From NCBI GenBank assembly GCA_023428065.1, contig JAEYZI010000079.1, forward strand, positions 1 through 64,000: a stretch of DNA of 64,000 nucleotides. The letters are read 5' to 3'. Below, piece by piece: positions 60,393-64,000 of the stretch. Source of the stretch: Actinomycetes bacterium. Lineage in GTDB: Bacteria > Actinomycetota > Actinomycetes > Actinomycetales > Microbacteriaceae. The notes below the pieces were generated by a model. The model saw only the letters and a list, made by a program, of their open reading frames with translations. It did not search any database and was not told the DNA's origin. Each line of letters starts with the position of its first letter. Position 1 is the first letter of the stretch. The position numbers were made by a program, and so were the translations under genes.

Positions 60393-61715
60393 ATGGCCAG
60401 AATCGGCAGCCATCGGATCACCGACATCCGGTTCCCCACGTCGCTCGACGCCTCCGGTTCGGACGCGGTCAACGTCGACCCCGACCACTCCGCCGCCTAC
60501 CTCGAGCTGACGCCCGACGACCCGAGCTGGCCCTCCGGCTACGCCTACGTCTTCACCCAGGGCCGCGGCAACGACCTCGCCTGCCACACCCTCGAGGTCA
60601 TGGTCGGGCTGCTGCCCGACTGGCCGCTCGAGGAGATGCTCGACCGCCTCGGCGAGGTGTCGCGCCTGCTCGTCGACGACTCGCAGCTGCGCTGGCTCGG
60701 GCCCGAGAAGGGGCTCACCCACCAGGCCGCGGGCGCCGTCGTCAACGCGCTCTGGGACATCAAGGCGCGCCGCGCGGGCGTGCCCCTGTGGCGCCTGCTC
60801 GTCGACATGACGCCCGAGGAGATCGTCTCGGTCGTCGACTTCTCGCACCTGCGCGACGCCATCACGGAGGCCGAGGCGCTCGATATCCTCCGCGCCGGCC
60901 AGGAGGGCAAGGAGGAGCGCATCGCGCACCTGCGCAGCGACGGCTTCCCGGCGTACACGACCGGCCCGGGGTGGCTCGGCTTCAGCGACGAGCGGATGCT
61001 GGGCCTCGTCCGGCAGGCGGTCGACGACGGCTTCACGCTCATCAAGATGAAGGTCGCCGGCAACCTCGAGGACGACAAGCGCCGCCTCGGGCTCGCGCGC
61101 GAGGCCGTCGGCCCCGACATCCGGCTCGCGATCGACGCGAACCAGCGCTGGGACGTCGACGAGGCGATCGACTGGATCCGCGAGCTCGTCGACTACCAGC
61201 TGTGGTGGGTCGAGGAGCCGACCGCGCCCGACGACATCCTCGGCCACGCGAAGATCCGCAAGGCGATCGCACCGACCAAGGTCGCGACGGGCGAGGCGAT
61301 GGCCAACCGCATCATGGTCAAGCAGTTCCTGCAGGCCGAGGCGCTCGACATCCTGCAGATCGAGTCGAGCCACTTCGCGGGCGTCAACGAGAACCTCGCG
61401 AACCTGCTGCTCGCGACGAAGTTCGGCGTGCCCGTGATCCCGCACGCGGGCGGCGTGGGACTCTGCGAGCTCGGGCAGCACTACGTCTACTTCGACTACG
61501 CCGTGCTCGCCCGCACGCTCGACGACCGCGGGCTCGAGTACATCGACCACCTGCACGAGCACTTCGTCGCTCCGGTCGACGTGACCCGCGGACGCTACCG
61601 TCTGCCCGACACGCCGGGCACGGGAGCCGAGATCCGACCCGAGTCGGTGGCGCGGTGGACGTTCCCCGACGGGCCCGGCTGGACCGAGCTCCGCGAGAAG
61701 GGACTCGTGCCGTGA
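60393..61715 (+). CDS. L-fuconate-dehydratase-like enolase superfamily member
   Basis: 440 aa. Converts an aldonate such as L-fuconate to the 2-keto-3-deoxy acid. FTQGRGNDL near the N-terminus, Lys218/Lys220 in KMK, Asp248 in DANQRWDVDEA, Glu274 in EEPTAPDD, Glu301 in ATGEAMANR, and His351 in PHAGGVGLCE align exactly in number with Xanthomonas L-fuconate dehydratase. The position of the dyad Asp (324) reads Glu (QIESSHFAG instead of QIDAAR...), so substrate or mechanism could differ. GAAGGAAG site. Overlaps the SDR by four bases (GTGA). Confidence 0.85.
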   Translation: MARIGSHRITDIRFPTSLDASGSDAVNVDPDHSAAYLELTPDDPSWPSGYAYVFTQGRGNDLACHTLEVMVGLLPDWPLEEMLDRLGEVSRLLVDDSQLRWLGPEKGLTHQAAGAVVNALWDIKARRAGVPLWRLLVDMTPEEIVSVVDFSHLRDAITEAEALDILRAGQEGKEERIAHLRSDGFPAYTTGPGWLGFSDERMLGLVRQAVDDGFTLIKMKVAGNLEDDKRRLGLAREAVGPDIRLAIDANQRWDVDEAIDWIRELVDYQLWWVEEPTAPDDILGHAKIRKAIAPTKVATGEAMANRIMVKQFLQAEALDILQIESSHFAGVNENLANLLLATKFGVPVIPHAGGVGLCELGQHYVYFDYAVLARTLDDRGLEYIDHLHEHFVAPVDVTRGRYRLPDTPGTGAEIRPESVARWTFPDGPGWTELREKGLVP

Positions 61716-62506
61716 CCGAGCGGCGCGACGCCGTCTCGTTCGACCTCTCCGCGCGCAGCGTCATCGTGACGGGCGGGGCGAGCGGGATCGGCGCGACCCT
61801 CGCCGAGGCGCTCCTCGCCGCGGGCGCCCGCGTGAGCGTGTGGGGCCGCGACCAGGCGCGGCTCGACGCGTTCGTCGAGCGGATGGCCGGCAGGTACGCG
61901 CACGACCCGCTCCCGAAGTCGGTCGACGTGACCGACGCCGCGAGCATCGACGCGGCCCTCGCGGAGGTCGTCGAGGAGTGGGGCCGTGTCGACGGTCTCG
62001 TGAACGGCGCCGGCACGATGAAGGTCGGCGACTCGGTCGACTTCGCCGAGGCGGACTTCCGGTCGATCGTCGACATCCACCTCGTGGGCGCGTTCCTCTG
62101 CTCGCAGCGTGTGGCGCGCGTCATGCGCGAGTCGGGCGGCGGCAGCATCCTCAACCTCGGCTCGATGGCCACCTTCGTCGGCCAGCCTCGCCGCGCCGCC
62201 TATTCGGCCGCCAAGACCGGCATCGCCGGCCTCACGAAGACGCTCGCCGTCGAGTGGGGTCCGGATGCCATCCGCGTCAACGCGATCGCGCCCGGCTACA
62301 TCGCGACGGGCATGGCGATGGAGAACGTGCGCCTCGGCGTGCTGCCGCTCGACAAGGTGCTCTCGCGCACGCCCCTGCGCCGCATGGGCGAGCCCGAGGA
62401 GCTCGTGCCGCTCTCGCTCTACCTGCTGAGCGACGTCGCGGCCTTCGTGACCGGAACCATCATCCCGGTCGACGGCGGCTGGCTCGCCAACGGCTACGTG
62501 GAGTAG
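61712..62506 (+). CDS. Short-chain dehydrogenase/reductase
   Basis: 264 aa classical SDR. Cofactor loop VTGGASGIGATLAEAL, NGAG, Ser in NLGSMATF, YSAAK, and PGYIATGMAMENV. GTG start overlaps the dehydratase stop. In L-fuconate pathways an SDR oxidises 2-keto-3-deoxy-fuconate at C4, which would bypass the aldolase; a gluconate-5-dehydrogenase-like role is another option. Last gene of the operon. Confidence 0.9.
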   Translation: MTERRDAVSFDLSARSVIVTGGASGIGATLAEALLAAGARVSVWGRDQARLDAFVERMAGRYAHDPLPKSVDVTDAASIDAALAEVVEEWGRVDGLVNGAGTMKVGDSVDFAEADFRSIVDIHLVGAFLCSQRVARVMRESGGGSILNLGSMATFVGQPRRAAYSAAKTGIAGLTKTLAVEWGPDAIRVNAIAPGYIATGMAMENVRLGVLPLDKVLSRTPLRRMGEPEELVPLSLYLLSDVAAFVTGTIIPVDGGWLANGYVE

Positions 62507-62538
62507 CGGGCGACCCCGACAGCGCGTGATGACGGCGG

Positions 62539-62909
62539 TGGTGGAGATGGGGGGAATTGAACCCCCGTCCATCGCTGTGAGCCTGCGCCTTCTCCGGGCG
62601 CAGTCCGTGAAATCGTTCTGCTCGGCTCCGACCTTCGTCACGAACACCTAGGTCGACGAGCCCAGCCCCAGTGAAAGTCCCGCGCGACCCTGGAACACGA
62701 TCGCGCAGCAAGCCCCCTCGATGACGCCAGGATCCGGATCGGGGGCGAGTCCGGACTGACGGACCTATCTACTCCGCTTAGGCAGCGAGAGCGAGGTCGG
62801 TGCGCTTAACGTTGGCACCTATGGTGTGCGGAGGGCGTTAACGAGATAACCCCGCATCCTCGGCCCGCTTCTCGCAGTTTCGCAGGCGATGTCGAAACCG
62901 ATCATCCCC
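62539..62909 (-). ncRNA. ssrA: Transfer-messenger RNA
   Basis: Rescues stalled ribosomes. The 5' end GGGGATGATCGGTTTCGAC and the 3' end with GGTTCAATTCCCCCCATCTCCACCA form a tRNA-like half, with a seven-pair acceptor stem and encoded CCA. The tag reads (A)ANVKRTDLALAA then TAA (resume codon GCC at 62816-62814; stop TAA at 62780-62778). About 371 nt. Upstream at 62973-62968 a TTGACA is present, with no clear -10 at the right distance. Its protein partner SmpB is encoded 800 bases away. Confidence 0.95.
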
Positions 62910-63037
62910 ATGGTCACCTCGGGAGCTCGCTCCGTGAGAGGTGGGCCGTCATCACGCGCTGTGGAGTTGTCAATCGCGCCGATGAGGCGCAGCCCTTCAT
63001 CATAGCCGAGGCCGCGAGGTGCTGGCAGGATGAGGCG

Positions 63038-63709
63038 ATGAGCACCGTCATCACCGTGCAGGGCCACTTCACGGCGTGGTACCCCGCCGAGCGCGCCACC
63101 GTCCGCCTCACCGTCGGTTTCGACGGACCGAAGCGCGCGGACGTGCTCGCCTCCGCGACGGCCGCCGTGCAGACCGTCACCGACTCCGTGACGCACCTGC
63201 ACGATCCGGATGCGGGGCCCGTCACGTGGTGGTCGTCGGCGCGCGTGCGCGTGTGGGCCGAGCGCCCGTGGAACGCCGACGGCAAGCAGCTCGCGCCCGT
63301 GCACCACGCGTCGATCGCGATGACGGTGAAGTTCAAGGACTTCGACGCCCTCGCCGACTGGCTCGCGGAGGCCGCGACCGTGCCGGGCGTGCAGGTCAAC
63401 GGGATCGACTGGGACCTCACCGAGGCCAAGCGCACGGCCGTCACGACCGAGGTGCGCTCCCGCGCCGTGCGCGACGCCGTCGACAAGGCGCGCGTCTTCG
63501 CCCAGGCGATCGGACTGGCCCAGGTGTCGGCGACGGCGATCGCGGACCCGGGCATGCTCGGCGTGCGCGGAGAGGCCGACTCTCCCGCCCCGAGCATGAT
63601 GCGCGCCGCGTCGTTGAGCGCGCCCCACGCGGCCGGCACGTCGTTCAGCTTCACGCCGGAGGACATCGAGGTCACGGCCTCGGTCGACGCCCGCTTCGAG
63701 GCGAGCTGA
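63038..63709 (+). CDS. SIMPL-domain (DUF541) protein
   Basis: 223 aa. Nearly the whole chain is one SIMPL domain: ITVQGHFTAWYPAERATVRLTVGFDGP at the N-terminus, GIDWDLTEAKRTAVTTEVRSRAVRDAVDKARVFAQAIGL in the middle and SFTPEDIEVTASVDARFEA at the end. No signal peptide is seen, unlike many members. Family function is not established. Convergent with smpB, one base apart. Confidence 0.85.
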   Translation: MSTVITVQGHFTAWYPAERATVRLTVGFDGPKRADVLASATAAVQTVTDSVTHLHDPDAGPVTWWSSARVRVWAERPWNADGKQLAPVHHASIAMTVKFKDFDALADWLAEAATVPGVQVNGIDWDLTEAKRTAVTTEVRSRAVRDAVDKARVFAQAIGLAQVSATAIADPGMLGVRGEADSPAPSMMRAASLSAPHAAGTSFSFTPEDIEVTASVDARFEAS

Positions 63710-63710
63710 A

Positions 63711-64000
63711 CTACTCCCCGAGATGCCGGCGGCTCGCCATCGCGCGGTCCGCCTCGCGCTTGTCCTGACGCTCGCGGAGCGCCTGACGCTTGTCGTACTC
63801 CCGCTTGCCCTTCGCGACCGCGAGCTCGACCTTGGCGCGGCCGTCCTTGAAGTAGATGGAGAGCGGCACGAGGGTGTACCCGCCCTCCTTCGTGCGGTGG
63901 CTGATCTTGATGATCTGCGCCTTGTGCAGCAGGAGCTTGCGCTTGCGGCGCGTGGCGTGGTTCGTCCACGACCCGGAACCCCACTCGGGGATGTGCACCG
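63711..64000 (-). CDS. smpB: SsrA-binding protein SmpB (5' part outside window)
   Basis: Binds tmRNA and carries it to stalled ribosomes. The visible part starts ...VHIPEWGSGSWTNHATRRKRKLLLHKAQI and continues through TKEGGYTLVPLSIYFKDGRAKVELAVAKGKREYDKRQALRER. This is the C-terminal ~60% of SmpB; the frame is open to the window end and a normal start lies outside. The GTG at 63998 is inside the protein. Close neighbour of ssrA, a common arrangement. Confidence 0.95.
   Translation of the reverse strand, partial: VHIPEWGSGSWTNHATRRKRKLLLHKAQIIKISHRTKEGGYTLVPLSIYFKDGRAKVELAVAKGKREYDKRQALRERQDKREADRAMASRRHLGE

Noticed and set aside
39685..62506. Mobile element or prophage
   Set aside because: No transposase, integrase, phage structural gene or long terminal repeats; only operators recur, and they sit in promoters.

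Overview
The window is about 70% GC and carries an actinobacterial gene set: a mycothiol-type sigma/anti-sigma pair, a fused E2-E1 2-oxoglutarate decarboxylase (Kgd/OdhA), GuaB1, and the aroA-rsgA-hisN block. Protein style suggests a member of the Microbacteriaceae; this is an inference from recognised families, not from a marker-gene search.

Region 1 (1-17.4 kb) is mostly core: the end of a MetY-type O-acetylhomoserine sulfhydrylase and metX; a LuxR-type two-component system with a membrane partner; an MFS exporter and a GT87-like membrane protein; a polar amino-acid ABC importer; NAD(P)HX dehydratase; a HAD hydrolase; an Old Yellow Enzyme; a coupled pair of CorC/HlyC-like CBS membrane proteins; and guaB1. 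Region 2 (17.6-25.7 kb) holds kgd, which runs without a stop into the convergent rsrA-sigR pair, then divergent aroA-rsgA-hisN. SigR has a clear SigR-type promoter (GGAAT-N18-GTT) of its own. Region 3 (25.9-39.5 kb) has a xylose/fructose-type sugar ABC importer, a propionate (methylcitrate) operon headed by its own GntR regulator, a MarR/F420-reductase-like divergent pair, a HerA-like ATPase coupled to a VanY-type carboxypeptidase, and a secreted HtrA-type lipoprotein protease.

Region 4 (39.6-62.5 kb) is the accessory highlight: about 20 catabolic genes in nine transcription units, including a second amino-acid-type ABC importer, an IpdAB/Gct-like CoA-transferase pair, a CaiB-type CoA-transferase, a TPP enzyme, two FGGY kinases, an aldehyde dehydrogenase, an SMP-30 lactonase, a second PrpD-like protein, a hydroxypyruvate-isomerase-like TIM barrel, an epimerase, an Ldh2 dehydrogenase, a pyranose-oxidase-like GMC enzyme, a KDPG-type aldolase, an L-fuconate-dehydratase-like enolase and an SDR. 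Six promoter gaps of this region share a site of the form TAG-N4-CTA followed by (T/C/G)ATGAC, and a GntR/UTRA regulator is encoded in the middle, so I read the region as one regulon for an unidentified sugar-acid-like compound.

Region 5 (62.5-64 kb) has tmRNA (ssrA, minus strand), a SIMPL-domain protein and the 3' part of smpB. No insertion sequences, CRISPR arrays, rRNAs or tRNAs were seen. No gene-free stretch exceeds 300 bases.
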